52,393 nt of DNA from the NCBI GenBank assembly GCA_022510525.1, contig JAFLTH010000010.1, positions 1-52,393 on the forward strand, in the 5' to 3' direction. Both the position numbers and the translations under genes were made by a program. The notes beneath the pieces were generated by a model. That model was not told the DNA's origin. It did no database searches and worked only from the letters and a program-made list of their open reading frames with translations. The DNA is from Lachnospiraceae bacterium. GTDB taxonomy: Bacteria > Bacillota > Clostridia > Lachnospirales > Lachnospiraceae. This document shows, in pieces, positions 44,229 to 52,393 of this stretch; position 1 is the first letter of the stretch, and every line of letters begins with the position of its first letter.

Positions 44229-45620
44229 ATGGATTTAACAGATATCAGGGATTTATACCGTAACAAAGGAGAATATATTGATAAGGAGATAACAGTCGGC
44301 GGCTGGGTGAGAAGTATCAGGGATTCCAAGACTTTTGGATTTATCGTGGTTAACGACGGAACTTTTTTTGAACCGCTGCAGATAGTATATAGCGATGCAC
44401 TTGAGAATTTTGACACTATATCCAAACTTAATGTAGGCTCTGCAATTGTGGCAAAAGGAAAAATTGTGGCAACACCAAATGCAAAACAGCCTTTTGAAAT
44501 GCAGGCGCAGGAAATCATGGTGGAAGGCCCCTCTACTGCGGATTATCCTTTGCAGAAAAAGAGACATACATTTGAGTATCTTAGAACAATTTCCCATTTG
44601 AGACCAAGGACAAATACCTTCCAGGCAACTTTTCGTGTACGCTCACTGATTGCCTATGCGATACACACTTTTTTCCAGGAGAGAGGCTTCGTATATGTGC
44701 ACACACCGATTATTACAAGCAGCGACTGTGAGGGTGCAGGTGAGATGTTCCAGGTAACTACGCTGGATTTGGAGAATATTCCAAGAAATGAAGACGGAAG
44801 TGTAGATTACTCACAGGATTTCTTCGGAAAGCAGACCAGCCTTACGGTAAGCGGACAGCTGAATGTAGAAACGTACGCTTTTGCATTTAAAAACGTATAC
44901 ACATTCGGACCTACTTTCCGCGCGGAAAATTCCAATACAACAAGGCATGCGGCTGAATTCTGGATGATTGAGCCGGAAATAGCTTTTGCGGATCTAACCG
45001 ATGACATGATGCTTGCGGAAGCAATGCTTAAGCACATTATCCGCTATGTACTGGATAATGCACCGGAGGAAATGAACTTTTTTAACCAGTTTGTAGATAA
45101 AGGTCTGATTGATAGATTAAACCATGTTCTGAATTCGGACTTTGGACATGTGACTTATACAGAGGCAATAAATATTCTGGAAAAGCACAATGACGAATTT
45201 GAATATAAGGTATCATGGGGCTGTGACCTTCAGACAGAGCATGAGAGATATCTGACGGAGCAGGAGTTCAAAAGACCTGTGTTTGTAACGGATTACCCGA
45301 AGGAAATCAAGGCCTTTTATATGAAGCTGAACGAGGATGGTAAAACAGTCGCAGCTATGGACTGTCTGGTTCCGGGAATTGGAGAGATCATCGGAGGCAG
45401 CCAGAGAGAAGATGACCTGGAAACATTGGAAAAAAGAATGGATGAGCTCGGACTTAACAAGGAAGATTACCGGTTTTATCTTGACCTTAGAAAGTACGGC
45501 TCCGCAAGACATGCCGGTTTCGGTCTTGGCTTTGAAAGATGTGTTATGTATCTGACCGGTATGGGTAATATAAGAGATGTTGTGCCCTTCCCGAGAACGG
45601 TTAATAATTGTGAGTTATAA
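44229..45620 (+). CDS. asnS: Asparagine-tRNA ligase
   Basis: A 463-aa class IIb asparaginyl-tRNA synthetase. The N-terminal OB fold ([19 protein letters not shown]) binds the anticodon. Motif 2 [15 protein letters not shown] and motif 3 [13 protein letters not shown] are intact. ATG 44229 is taken as the start: it fits the family N-terminus and has AAGG 8 nt upstream; an ATG at 44208 would add seven residues. No T-box leader is visible upstream. Confidence 0.96.
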   Translation: MDLTDIRDLYRNKGEYIDKEITVGGWVRSIRDSKTFGFIVVNDGTFFEPLQIVYSDALENFDTISKLNVGSAIVAKGKIVATPNAKQPFEMQAQEIMVEGPSTADYPLQKKRHTFEYLRTISHLRPRTNTFQATFRVRSLIAYAIHTFFQERGFVYVHTPIITSSDCEGAGEMFQVTTLDLENIPRNEDGSVDYSQDFFGKQTSLTVSGQLNVETYAFAFKNVYTFGPTFRAENSNTTRHAAEFWMIEPEIAFADLTDDMMLAEAMLKHIIRYVLDNAPEEMNFFNQFVDKGLIDRLNHVLNSDFGHVTYTEAINILEKHNDEFEYKVSWGCDLQTEHERYLTEQEFKRPVFVTDYPKEIKAFYMKLNEDGKTVAAMDCLVPGIGEIIGGSQREDDLETLEKRMDELGLNKEDYRFYLDLRKYGSARHAGFGLGFERCVMYLTGMGNIRDVVPFPRTVNNCEL

Positions 45621-45690
45621 TAGCGTGAAATAATATATTCTTCCTACAGATTTGAGATACTGCAAAGCATATTTGCAAGATGAGGTACGT

Positions 45691-46935
45691 ATGAAAAAGC
45701 AGATTATAAAATTTGTAAGCTTAATAACGGTTTTGACTATGCTTGCCATAATGGTTGAGCCGGTATCGGCCACCACAATTTCCGACATACAGAAGGAAAA
45801 AGAAGAGAATGAATCACATCTTAAAGATGTAAATAAACAGATTTCCAATTATGTGGGAGCACAGGCTGACATCGGAAGTGAAATAGAAGATTTGGATGCG
45901 GAAATGGTCAGCCTGCTTACAGACATAAATCTTATTGAAGAAGAAATCACTCGTAAAGAGGAAGAGATAGAAACAACTCAGATGGATTACGATGCTGCGG
46001 TGGCAAACAAAGACGAGCAGTATGAGTCAATGAAAATCAGGATTAAGTTCATGTATGAACAAGGCGATGCATCATATCTGCAGCTCTTTCTGGAATCAGC
46101 CAATGTGGCCGATATGATGAATAAGGTGGAGTATGTTGAAAAGCTTTATGAATACGACAGAAATCTGCTTGAAGAATACCAGGCAACCGTTGAAGAAGTT
46201 GCGGCTCTGCAGGATAAACTGGAAGAGGAAAAGTCCGAATTACAGACCTCTAAGTATGAGCTTGAGGAAGAACAGACCTATGTAGAAGAAACACTTGCTA
46301 GGAAAAAAAACGAATATGAGAATTATGAGGTAATGCTGGCTAAGGCAAGACAGGAAGCTGCCGCTTATACGACTAAAATCAAACAGGAAACCGCACAGAT
46401 TAAGAAGTTGGAAGAAGAGGAAGCCAGAAGGAAGGCTGAGGAGGAAGAAAGAAAAAGAAAAGAGCAGGAAGCCTTGCTTACACAGAACGAAGATGCCGAT
46501 AACTCAAACGATGGAAATTCAGACAAAAGCAATGGTGATTCGGGAAGTGATTCTTCCAAGCAGGAAAAGCCTAAAGCTTCACCTTCAGGCAGCTCAAAAG
46601 GCCAGGAAATTGCAAATTACGCCTGCAAATGGGTAGGTAATCCCTACAAGGCTGGAGGTACCAGCCTTACGGACGGTGCAGACTGCTCCGGTTTCGTGTG
46701 GGCGGTTTATAATCATTTCGGATATAATCTGCCGAGAAGCTCATACGCGCAGTCCTCAATAGGAAAAGGAGTTTCTTATTCGGAGGCGCAGCCGGGAGAT
46801 ATTATTTATTATGGCGGACATGTGGGACTTTATATTGGAAATGGACAGATTGTGCATGCCAGTACCGAGAAGACCGGGATAAAGATTGCGCCGGCTACAT
46901 ATAGGAGTATTATTACTATTAGGCGGGTTTTGTGA
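45691..46935 (+). CDS. Secreted NlpC/P60 peptidoglycan hydrolase with coiled coil
   Basis: A 414-aa exported hydrolase. The signal peptide (residues 1 to about 25) ends near VSATT. Residues about 30-260 form a long coiled coil (PcsB/CwlO-like: IQKEKEENESHLKDVNKQIS, then YEQGDASYLQLFLESANVADMM in separate helices), a known auto-inhibitory or FtsEX-binding module. A Ser/Asn/Asp linker leads to NlpC/P60 with the catalytic Cys in DGADCSGFVWAVYNHFG and the His in GGHVGLYIG. ATG 45691 has GAGG 5 nt upstream. It cuts D-Glu to diamino-acid bonds in the wall by family. Confidence 0.93.
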   Translation: MKKQIIKFVSLITVLTMLAIMVEPVSATTISDIQKEKEENESHLKDVNKQISNYVGAQADIGSEIEDLDAEMVSLLTDINLIEEEITRKEEEIETTQMDYDAAVANKDEQYESMKIRIKFMYEQGDASYLQLFLESANVADMMNKVEYVEKLYEYDRNLLEEYQATVEEVAALQDKLEEEKSELQTSKYELEEEQTYVEETLARKKNEYENYEVMLAKARQEAAAYTTKIKQETAQIKKLEEEEARRKAEEEERKRKEQEALLTQNEDADNSNDGNSDKSNGDSGSDSSKQEKPKASPSGSSKGQEIANYACKWVGNPYKAGGTSLTDGADCSGFVWAVYNHFGYNLPRSSYAQSSIGKGVSYSEAQPGDIIYYGGHVGLYIGNGQIVHASTEKTGIKIAPATYRSIITIRRVL

Positions 46936-47245
46936 GAATAGAACCCAATAACATCTGGATATGCGAAAGAATAGAACGCGTTAAGCTTATGCCTTGGAGA
47001 ATGGCTTTGATGGATTCCTAATTTTAAGGAATTGCTGAGTAAATTAGGATAAAATGCATAATGCATTTTCAATGTGTAGATCTCTTTAAATACTTTAATA
47101 TTTTTGGAACACAAAAAAGACAATGAACCATAGGGTTATTGTCTTTTTTGTTCTTAATTAAGCTGCCTCTTACAATCAAAATTATATTAACGCAACTTTT
47201 ATGTAATTGATTAATTAAATACTTCAAGAAGAATATTTCTTAGTT
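46936..47245. other. Intergenic region with palindromes, no gene seen
   Basis: About 310 bp between the NlpC/P60 gene and the TIR gene. It holds CCTAATTT paired with AAATTAGG (47017-47049), the near-perfect palindrome AAAATGCAT-A-ATGCATTTT (47051-47069) and a direct repeat GAATAGAAC (46935 and 46969). No credible reading frame with a ribosome binding site was found. Confidence 0.5.
47107..47153. terminator. Bidirectional terminator between NlpC/P60 and TIR genes
   Basis: GAACacAAAAAAGACAAT (47107-47124) pairs with ATTGTCTTTTTTGTTC (47138-47153); AACC-ATAG-GGTT forms the inner stem. The A-rich and T-rich arms let it act on both converging transcripts. Confidence 0.85.
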
Positions 47246-48433
47246 TTAAAATGAACTGCCAAAGGTTAGCATACCTATTATAAAGAGAATGAACATTATG
47301 CCAAATCTTGGGCCAAAATTCATTTTTATTTTAATCTTTGGGCATATTATGAGACCTCCTACAATGAAACACACAGCAGCCATAAAGCTTGTGCTAAATA
47401 CAGTAAGGCAACATAATATCATTATACTTGTTGCAAACCACATAATAAATTCTTTAATTGAATTAGCAAATGAACTAAGCTTACTTACTGATTGAGGTTT
47501 ATAGCTATGCTCTTGTGAAATCGATTCTTTAAATGATTCTACAAGTGAACTAAGCTTATTAATAAATTGTGGTTTATCCTTCTGAACTTCGGTATTTGAT
47601 TGTTGCATATGCTGCGTCTGCTGCGTCTGCTGATATTGTGGTTCGGGTTCAGGCATTTTTACTAATGATTCTTCGGTTTCCTCATTGCCTTGAACATCCA
47701 AAACCGTTTCTTTTGACTCAACGGTGACGAAATCTTCTTTATCGGATGTCTTGGATGCAAGCGACTTGTCAAATACTTCTTTGCTGACAGAGCTTATCGT
47801 ACGTTTTATTGCCTTAAGGTCATTTATTGACTTTTTATTTATTGAGGCATCTCGGAAAAAGTTTATAAACGCGTCTGAAATATCATATCTGGACAGCGCA
47901 TCCTGCTCCAACAGGGTCGAAATGCTTGTATAAGCGGATTTCATTGCCCTCATCAAATCGTTTGAAGTGTTGTTTGTGTTTGTAGCAATATTTGACCCTT
48001 GATTGATTATCTCGGTTTTTACGCCTCGTTCCACATCAGGTTGATCGGTCGTATCTCCAAGATGAAGATTCTCCTCAACTGACACAAATACTATCGGCTT
48101 TTTGTTATTGACAGCAGTTAAAAGCTCCAGAAAACAAGCATAGCTCTCTATGTAGCTTTGACTTACGAACGCTACTATTACATCTGCACCGCGAATGTTT
48201 CGTAACATAGGTACGATCCACTTGTCGTTCACCTTATCAAATGCCTTATCTGCATATGCACATAGACCATATTGTTGCTGGAGCGGTACAACGACATTCT
48301 TAAATACTGTCTCCCAGTTGTCACTTGAGTAGCTAATAAAAGCGTAAGGCTTTCTCTGAGAACACTCTGTTATCACCAGATTTTTTTCGAGATAATCCGA
48401 ACGTTCTCTCTTTTGTGATTCATTCAATGCCAT
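47246..48433 (-). CDS. TIR-domain protein with C-terminal membrane segments
   Basis: A 395-aa protein. Residues 29-120 form a TIR domain: YAFISYSSDNWETVF opens it, DVIVAFVSQSYIES is the central strand, and SYACFLEL matches the S-x2-C-x2-E motif with the probable catalytic glutamate at 103. TIR domains of this type hydrolyse or modify NAD+ in bacterial immunity. The middle is charged and Gln-rich, with two copies of a SxLSSxxxSxKE segment (about 284-330). Residues 329-349, 351-364 and 377-392 form three hydrophobic segments. ATG 48433 has GAGGAG about 10 nt upstream. It lies downstream of the RyR-like gene on the same strand but has its own promoter candidate. Confidence 0.85.
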   Translation of the reverse strand: MALNESQKRERSDYLEKNLVITECSQRKPYAFISYSSDNWETVFKNVVVPLQQQYGLCAYADKAFDKVNDKWIVPMLRNIRGADVIVAFVSQSYIESYACFLELLTAVNNKKPIVFVSVEENLHLGDTTDQPDVERGVKTEIINQGSNIATNTNNTSNDLMRAMKSAYTSISTLLEQDALSRYDISDAFINFFRDASINKKSINDLKAIKRTISSVSKEVFDKSLASKTSDKEDFVTVESKETVLDVQGNEETEESLVKMPEPEPQYQQTQQTQHMQQSNTEVQKDKPQFINKLSSLVESFKESISQEHSYKPQSVSKLSSFANSIKEFIMWFATSIMILCCLTVFSTSFMAAVCFIVGGLIICPKIKIKMNFGPRFGIMFILFIIGMLTFGSSF

Positions 48434-48457
48434 TGTTTTTACTCCTCTCAATTTGCT

Positions 48458-48473
48458 GGTATTATAAAATACC
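48458..48473 (-). promoter_or_regulatory. Inverted repeat in the leader of the TIR gene
   Basis: GGTATT-ATAA-AATACC, perfect 6-bp arms with a 4-nt centre, lies between the predicted transcription start and the ribosome binding site. Confidence 0.4.
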
Positions 48474-48487
48474 ATATATTAGAGCAT

Positions 48488-48516
48488 ATTTTATCATATA
48501 TTGCGTCTTATAACAA
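48488..48516 (-). promoter_or_regulatory. Promoter candidate of the TIR gene
   Basis: On the minus strand TTGTTA (48516-48511), a 17-bp spacer and TAAAAT (48493-48488) lie about 55 bp before the start codon. Confidence 0.5.
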
Positions 48517-48563
48517 GATTTTTGAAGCTTTTTATCGGAAATTGGCTGAACGGGAAACTTAAT

Positions 48564-49949
48564 TTATTCGTTATTTTGCATTTTGCTTTTTATTGCCTCA
48601 ACATTCTTTAATTTCTCTTCTGTGCTGAGTTCAGAAAACGGTATAAGACTGCTATGTATACGTCTGCTACTGTCTGTATCCGTACCATATTTCCAATTGT
48701 GTATATAATGATATCTGCACCACCTGATATGTTCAAGTTCTGCAATACTTAACAAAGGAACTCCCTTTTCAATTAATCGGTTTATTACGTGCATATAGTC
48801 CGATGAACTTACATTGGAATACCTTTTGAAACAGTCAAGCTTTTCCCATGGGGCACCCCCATGTTGGTTTACATAAAAATTGTGCTGTTTGCGGGCGGCT
48901 TCAATTGATTTTTCATTCAGAATTATGTCGATGGAAGCCATCTCCTTTGCTGTTCCGAAACATATAAGTCTGTCTTTTCCAAAAAGGTTTGTTATAATAT
49001 CACCATTAGGGGTATATATATAAATCTGCTGATTGACCGGTGCTGCTGAAAGTAATTTACTTACGGCTTCGATGTTTCTGTTCTCATCTGAACTGGCGCA
49101 TACTATGATTCTGTCAAAATCCGGCATCTTGGCAAATTCGTAATTGCCGTCGTCATGAAATATTATTTCATCTGGTGCCATTTTATTAAGCTCGGTATGT
49201 TCTCGCCTGAATTCTGTTCCATCACCATAAATGTGATATTCAAAATGTTGTCCGGGATCGATAATGTTCATCTGAAGTCCATATAGCAAAATATTTTTGC
49301 CTACATTTTCAAATCCGATTATTGCAATTTTTTCACTTTTTTCAACCGGATAATCTCTCCAATACTGCCTTGCGCAGTTTTCTGCAATGCTAAAGACTGT
49401 TATCATAGAGTTTTCGATATTTTGTCTTGATATATTTTCCAACATTATGTACACATTTTTATCTTTGAGAGATTCGTAATTTTTATTATAAAATTTTAGA
49501 TTTTGAGTATCACTTGAAAACATAAGCAGATACCTTGAAGCATTTTTTATAAACTTTTTATCTCCTCGTATTCTCATTCGCGGGTTTAAACTATCAAATA
49601 TGTATTCGGCATAACTTGAATTACCATAAACGACTGTTACGCTTGAGACTCGAAGTTTAAGCCAGTTTATTATATCATTCATCTTGTTGAATATATTCAT
49701 CAAGATGCTGAAAGTTGCTGCCAGCGCCATAAATCGTGCAATCTGAAGAAGTCCGTCAGCGGGTACTTCACTTTCGGTACTGCCGCCATACAGCTTGATA
49801 GATGCATAAATCGCGTCCAAAAGAGGAAATTTGTGAGTGTCTTTTTGTTCCCTAAAAGCAGGACAGTAACTGTAGATTCCTATAAAAAATGGAAGAATCT
49901 TATATAATACATTTAGGAATTTATTGAATATTTGAATATTTTTTTTCAT
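48564..49949 (-). CDS. Membrane protein with tandem RCK-like Rossmann regions and RyR-like C-terminus
   Basis: A 461-aa protein. Two hydrophobic segments (about 11-32 and 66-88) flank a short loop. Residues about 102-200 and 206-345 look like two Rossmann folds of RCK/TrkA-N type: the first opens VTVVYGNSSYAEYIF, the second KIAIIGFENVGKNIL, with later strands RIIVCASSD and QIYIYTPNG. Residues about 345-457 carry the RyR (ryanodine-receptor repeat) pattern: KSIEAARKQHNFY, AELEHIRWCRYHY, NWKYG and SSLIPFSELSTEEK. Bacterial TrkA-N plus RyR proteins are known but poorly understood, thought to sense nucleotides or ions. AAGGAG lies 5 nt before ATG 49949. It is followed by the TIR gene after 130 bp. 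Confidence 0.8.
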   Translation of the reverse strand: MKKNIQIFNKFLNVLYKILPFFIGIYSYCPAFREQKDTHKFPLLDAIYASIKLYGGSTESEVPADGLLQIARFMALAATFSILMNIFNKMNDIINWLKLRVSSVTVVYGNSSYAEYIFDSLNPRMRIRGDKKFIKNASRYLLMFSSDTQNLKFYNKNYESLKDKNVYIMLENISRQNIENSMITVFSIAENCARQYWRDYPVEKSEKIAIIGFENVGKNILLYGLQMNIIDPGQHFEYHIYGDGTEFRREHTELNKMAPDEIIFHDDGNYEFAKMPDFDRIIVCASSDENRNIEAVSKLLSAAPVNQQIYIYTPNGDIITNLFGKDRLICFGTAKEMASIDIILNEKSIEAARKQHNFYVNQHGGAPWEKLDCFKRYSNVSSSDYMHVINRLIEKGVPLLSIAELEHIRWCRYHYIHNWKYGTDTDSSRRIHSSLIPFSELSTEEKLKNVEAIKSKMQNNE

Positions 49950-50415
49950 AATGACTCCTTATTTATCAATATCTTTCTGACAAACTTGCAGAATATAATC
50001 GATTTGTGTTGAATTTAGCATAATTACTATAGCATATATTCACAATCATATCTATATGGGACGACATAAATATTGTGAAGGAATTTAATATATATCAAGC
50101 AGTCATTTTACTCATTTTTTTATTTACAATAATGGTGCTCTTATCTACAATTTGTGCAGTTTGTTCCCTTAAAATTGCGATTTGTTCCTAATATATTGCA
50201 ATTAATAATAAATTGTGTTATATAGAAATTTACTGAATTTTACATTCTATATCAAAATTTCAACATTTTTTTGGTTAAATTTTGTTTTTTTTCTATTGAC
50301 TAAACTGGTTAATTTATATATTATTACTCTGTATAAATATACCATAAAATCATTATTTCAACATAATTATATTATAATTGACATTTATGTATAAAAGAGA
50401 AAGGCAGGAGTGTGC
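49950..50415. other. AT-rich divergent regulatory region
   Basis: About 465 bp between the RyR-like gene and the right-hand surface gene, with no reading frame seen. It holds TTCACAAT paired with ATTGTGAA (50039-50046 and 50072-50079), a TTTGTTCC direct repeat (near 50160 and 50182, each followed by ATTGC), and a weak minus-strand promoter TTGTGA-17-TATGCT (50045-50017) for the RyR-like gene. Confidence 0.45.
50296..50324 (+). promoter_or_regulatory. SigA-type promoter for the right-edge surface gene
   Basis: TTGACT (50296-50301), a 17-bp spacer and TATTAT (50319-50324), about 90 bp before the start codon. Confidence 0.6.
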
Positions 50416-52393
50416 ATGGATCATCAAGCTATGTTTTTAATTACGATTTTCGCATTAGTTATTTATTACATAATAGCGGAGTTTGCATGGCAGCTTATGA
50501 AAAAGCAATTCAGAAGGAGACTGGTCATAGGTGTCCTTTTAGCGGCGCTGTTGTTTACCCAGATAGATTTTGTAAATCTATTTACACAAACAAACGCTGA
50601 AACAGTGTCGGCTGCTACAGAGGATGATGAAGCCGCTATAGATATGGAATCTGTATCAAACATGGAAGCCGATAACGGCATAGCAGAACTTCCTGCCGAT
50701 ACTACGCTGTCTGATGATATAACTGAGCAGACCGAGCCTGAGGAAGAAACTGCACCCGAAGGTGAACCCACCGTGGATGGAGAAAGCACTCCCGAAGGTG
50801 AACCCGCCGTGGACGGAGAAAGCACTCCCGAAAGTGAATCTGCCGTGGACGGAGAAAGCGCTTCTGAAGGTGAACCCACTGTAGATGGGGAAAGTGTGCC
50901 CAAAGGTGAATCCACCGTGGATGGGGAAAGCACTCCCAAAGATGAATCCAAGGAGGAGAAAGAAGGCACATCTAAAGATGAAACCACAGCAGATGGAGAG
51001 ACTGCTCCAGATGTGAAAACTCCTAATAACGAAATTCCCTCGAATATGGAAACGCCGGATGAAAAGAGCATATCGGATGCAGAAAAACAGGAAAATTCTG
51101 AGGATGATACTAAAGAAGTAAATGAGACGCATATAAAATATGTCATAAATGAAAAAATTTTGAAATCTGCAGGCGGGATTGCCTTGTTTTCAGTAGATGA
51201 TGTGATGGCGATATCGGAGACAGCTGATACTGATATGGATATTCATGACAGCCTCGATTGGAAAAAATGGGAAGATACCAGTAGTCTACCAACCTCAGGT
51301 AACTATTATCTGGATAAGGATGTAGTGCTTGATAAGTTTGAATGGAAATTGACTGGAACACTCAATCTCTGTTTTAATGGTAATAAATTTTCAGGTAGCA
51401 TTTTGGGTATTAAAACAGACCCTTTTGAACTGAATATTCATGACTGTCGCGGTGATAGTTCACACATAAGCTATAAAATCTTTTATTATAAAAATTATGG
51501 AACGGATGCAAAGTATGAGTATGAGGGCAGATATACATATGGGAAAGGTTTGACATCACTGTATGTTCCACCGAAGAGGACTGGCTATACCTTTGAGGGG
51601 TGGTATAAGGATTCGAATTGCAACGAAGATGATAAGGTGACGAGCATTAGCGAAACAGATGAAGGTAATATGGATCTTTATGCGAAGTGGGAAGTAGAGA
51701 CCTACACGATCACTTATTATCTAAACAATGAGAATGGATCTCATACGGACAGCTATGCATATGGAGAGGGTTTGGAACCACTGTATGAACCACCGGAGTG
51801 GAAAGGCCACAAGTTTTTAGGTTGGTATAAGGATTCGGATTTAAGTGACGGGCCAGTGACAAGCATTAGAGAAGATGAAACAGGTGATAAGAAGTTTTAT
51901 GCGAAGTGGGAAGCAGAGACCTACAAAATCACTTATTACAAAAACGATGGAACAGATGAATCGTTTGAGGGCAGCTATACATATGGAGTAGGCTTGGAAT
52001 CACTGGATTCTCCACCGGAAAGGACCGGATACACCTTTGAGGGATGGTATGAAGACTCCAAATGCAACGGAGAAGAAGTGACAAACATTAGCGATACTGA
52101 AACAGATGATAAGGAATTTTATGCGAAGTGGACACTAGAGACCTACACAATCACTTATTATATAAACGATGGAACGGAAGCATCGTATACGAGAAGTTAT
52201 ACATATTTAGATACAGTCACACTGGAGGCGCCACAAACCAACAGGGATCACTACAGCTTTAAGGGTTGGTATGAGAACGCGGATTGCAGCGGAGAAGAAG
52301 TGAAAAGCGTTGGGCCTGGTGAAGCTGGTGACAAGATATTTTATGCGAAATGGGAAGCAGAAAGCTACAAGATCACATATCATCTGAACAATG
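50416..52393 (+). CDS. InlB/Flg_new-repeat surface protein (partial, runs off window)
   Basis: The frame is open from ATG 50416 (GGAG 5 nt upstream) to the window end, at least 659 residues. Two hydrophobic segments open it: MFLITIFALVIYYIIAEF, then after KKQFRRR the segment LVIGVLLAALLFTQIDFV, the latter followed by a likely export cleavage near TNAETVSAA. Residues about 75-240 are acidic and Pro/Thr/Ser-rich, with five copies of a 12-residue repeat (PEGEPTVDGEST). A region with SGNYYLDKDVVLD and GTLNLCFNGNKF follows. From about residue 355 come Listeria-Bacteroides (Flg_new, InlB B-repeat type) units of about 74 residues (GYTFEGWYKDS ... LYAKW, then TYTITYY). It is probably a cell-surface protein; the C-terminal anchor lies outside. 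Confidence 0.88.
   Translation, partial: MDHQAMFLITIFALVIYYIIAEFAWQLMKKQFRRRLVIGVLLAALLFTQIDFVNLFTQTNAETVSAATEDDEAAIDMESVSNMEADNGIAELPADTTLSDDITEQTEPEEETAPEGEPTVDGESTPEGEPAVDGESTPESESAVDGESASEGEPTVDGESVPKGESTVDGESTPKDESKEEKEGTSKDETTADGETAPDVKTPNNEIPSNMETPDEKSISDAEKQENSEDDTKEVNETHIKYVINEKILKSAGGIALFSVDDVMAISETADTDMDIHDSLDWKKWEDTSSLPTSGNYYLDKDVVLDKFEWKLTGTLNLCFNGNKFSGSILGIKTDPFELNIHDCRGDSSHISYKIFYYKNYGTDAKYEYEGRYTYGKGLTSLYVPPKRTGYTFEGWYKDSNCNEDDKVTSISETDEGNMDLYAKWEVETYTITYYLNNENGSHTDSYAYGEGLEPLYEPPEWKGHKFLGWYKDSDLSDGPVTSIREDETGDKKFYAKWEAETYKITYYKNDGTDESFEGSYTYGVGLESLDSPPERTGYTFEGWYEDSKCNGEEVTNISDTETDDKEFYAKWTLETYTITYYINDGTEASYTRSYTYLDTVTLEAPQTNRDHYSFKGWYENADCSGEEVKSVGPGEAGDKIFYAKWEAESYKITYHLNN
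50755..50934 (+). repeat. 36-bp tandem repeat (five units)
   Basis: Units start at 50755, 50791, 50827, 50863 and 50899, with a degraded sixth at 50935. Each encodes a 12-residue P-x-G-E-x-x-V-D-G-E-S-x variant. The in-frame period allows copy-number change without frameshift. Confidence 0.9.
51470..52393 (+). repeat. Flg_new/InlB-type repeats, period about 222 bp
   Basis: The G-x-x-F-x-GWY-x-(D/N) core recurs at about 51587, 51809, 52030 and 52251, each followed by FYAKW or LYAKW and TYxITYY. A fifth unit begins at the window end. Confidence 0.88.

Noticed and set aside
50466-51146. 226-aa minus-strand open frame rich in Ser/Pro opposite the 36-bp repeats
   Set aside because: It is the antisense of the acidic repeat; the plus-strand frame has a start, ribosome binding site, signal-like segment and known repeats.
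1-52393. tRNA, rRNA, insertion sequence or phage attachment site
   Set aside because: No cloverleaf-like sequence, transposase, integrase or flanking direct repeat was seen; a dedicated tRNA scan would be decisive.

Overview
The window looks like chromosomal DNA of a spore-forming member of the Lachnospiraceae (Clostridia; a relative of Roseburia, Butyrivibrio or Eubacterium). It is moderately AT-rich, with strong AGGAGG-type ribosome binding sites. Its gene content fits: glycogen phosphorylase, a type-2-like IleRS, sporulation genes (spoIID, a SpoIIQ-like gene, a SipL-like SPOCS/LysM gene), a pyrC-pyrK-pyrD run, bactofilin next to a LytM-like gene, and giant BspA-like (DUF285) surface proteins. 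No rRNA, tRNA, CRISPR array, transposase or phage gene was seen.

Layout. 1-5.7 kb is housekeeping: 3' end of ileS, glgP, a small unknown protein and hflX, separated by clear intrinsic terminators. 5.7-21.7 kb is an accessory block of three paralogous secreted proteins (1343, 1907 and 1712 aa). Each has a signal peptide, an acidic linker (short in the third), one to three blocks of about 26-residue DUF285 repeats and a long Ig-like tail. The third also carries a transglutaminase-like domain with an intact Cys-His-Asp and two Big_2 domains. A small XRE regulator sits between the first two. The promoters of those two genes share an inverted repeat, TATAAC-N8-GTTATA, overlapping the -10 box, which is a good operator candidate.

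21.7-36.6 kb holds an aconitase-family hydratase, an EF-hand-like protein behind a structured leader with a strong terminator, a spoIID/spoIIQ-like/amidohydrolase run, a GH9-like lipoprotein that has lost its catalytic motifs, plsC on the minus strand, a PrcB-domain lipoprotein, pyrC-pyrK-pyrD and a sipL-like gene. 36.6-47.2 kb holds a degenerate LytM protein with bactofilin, an unknown protein, ispE-gntR, a small membrane protein whose ribosome binding site lies in a hairpin, murI, a DUF1934 gene, an unknown membrane protein on the minus strand, an FKBP-type lipoprotein, asnS and an NlpC/P60 hydrolase.

47.2-50.4 kb is a minus-strand pair: a protein with two membrane segments, tandem Rossmann/RCK-like regions and a RyR-like C-terminus, followed by a TIR-domain protein with a membrane-anchored C-terminus. 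This pair is the best candidate for an undescribed membrane-associated sensing or conflict system. A divergent surface-protein gene runs off the right edge. It has an acidic segment encoded by a 36-bp tandem repeat, then InlB/Listeria-Bacteroides (Flg_new) repeats.

A two-hairpin element with the same architecture and near-identical core sequence lies upstream of both plsC and ispE in the sense orientation. It is a candidate structured RNA or dispersed repeat.
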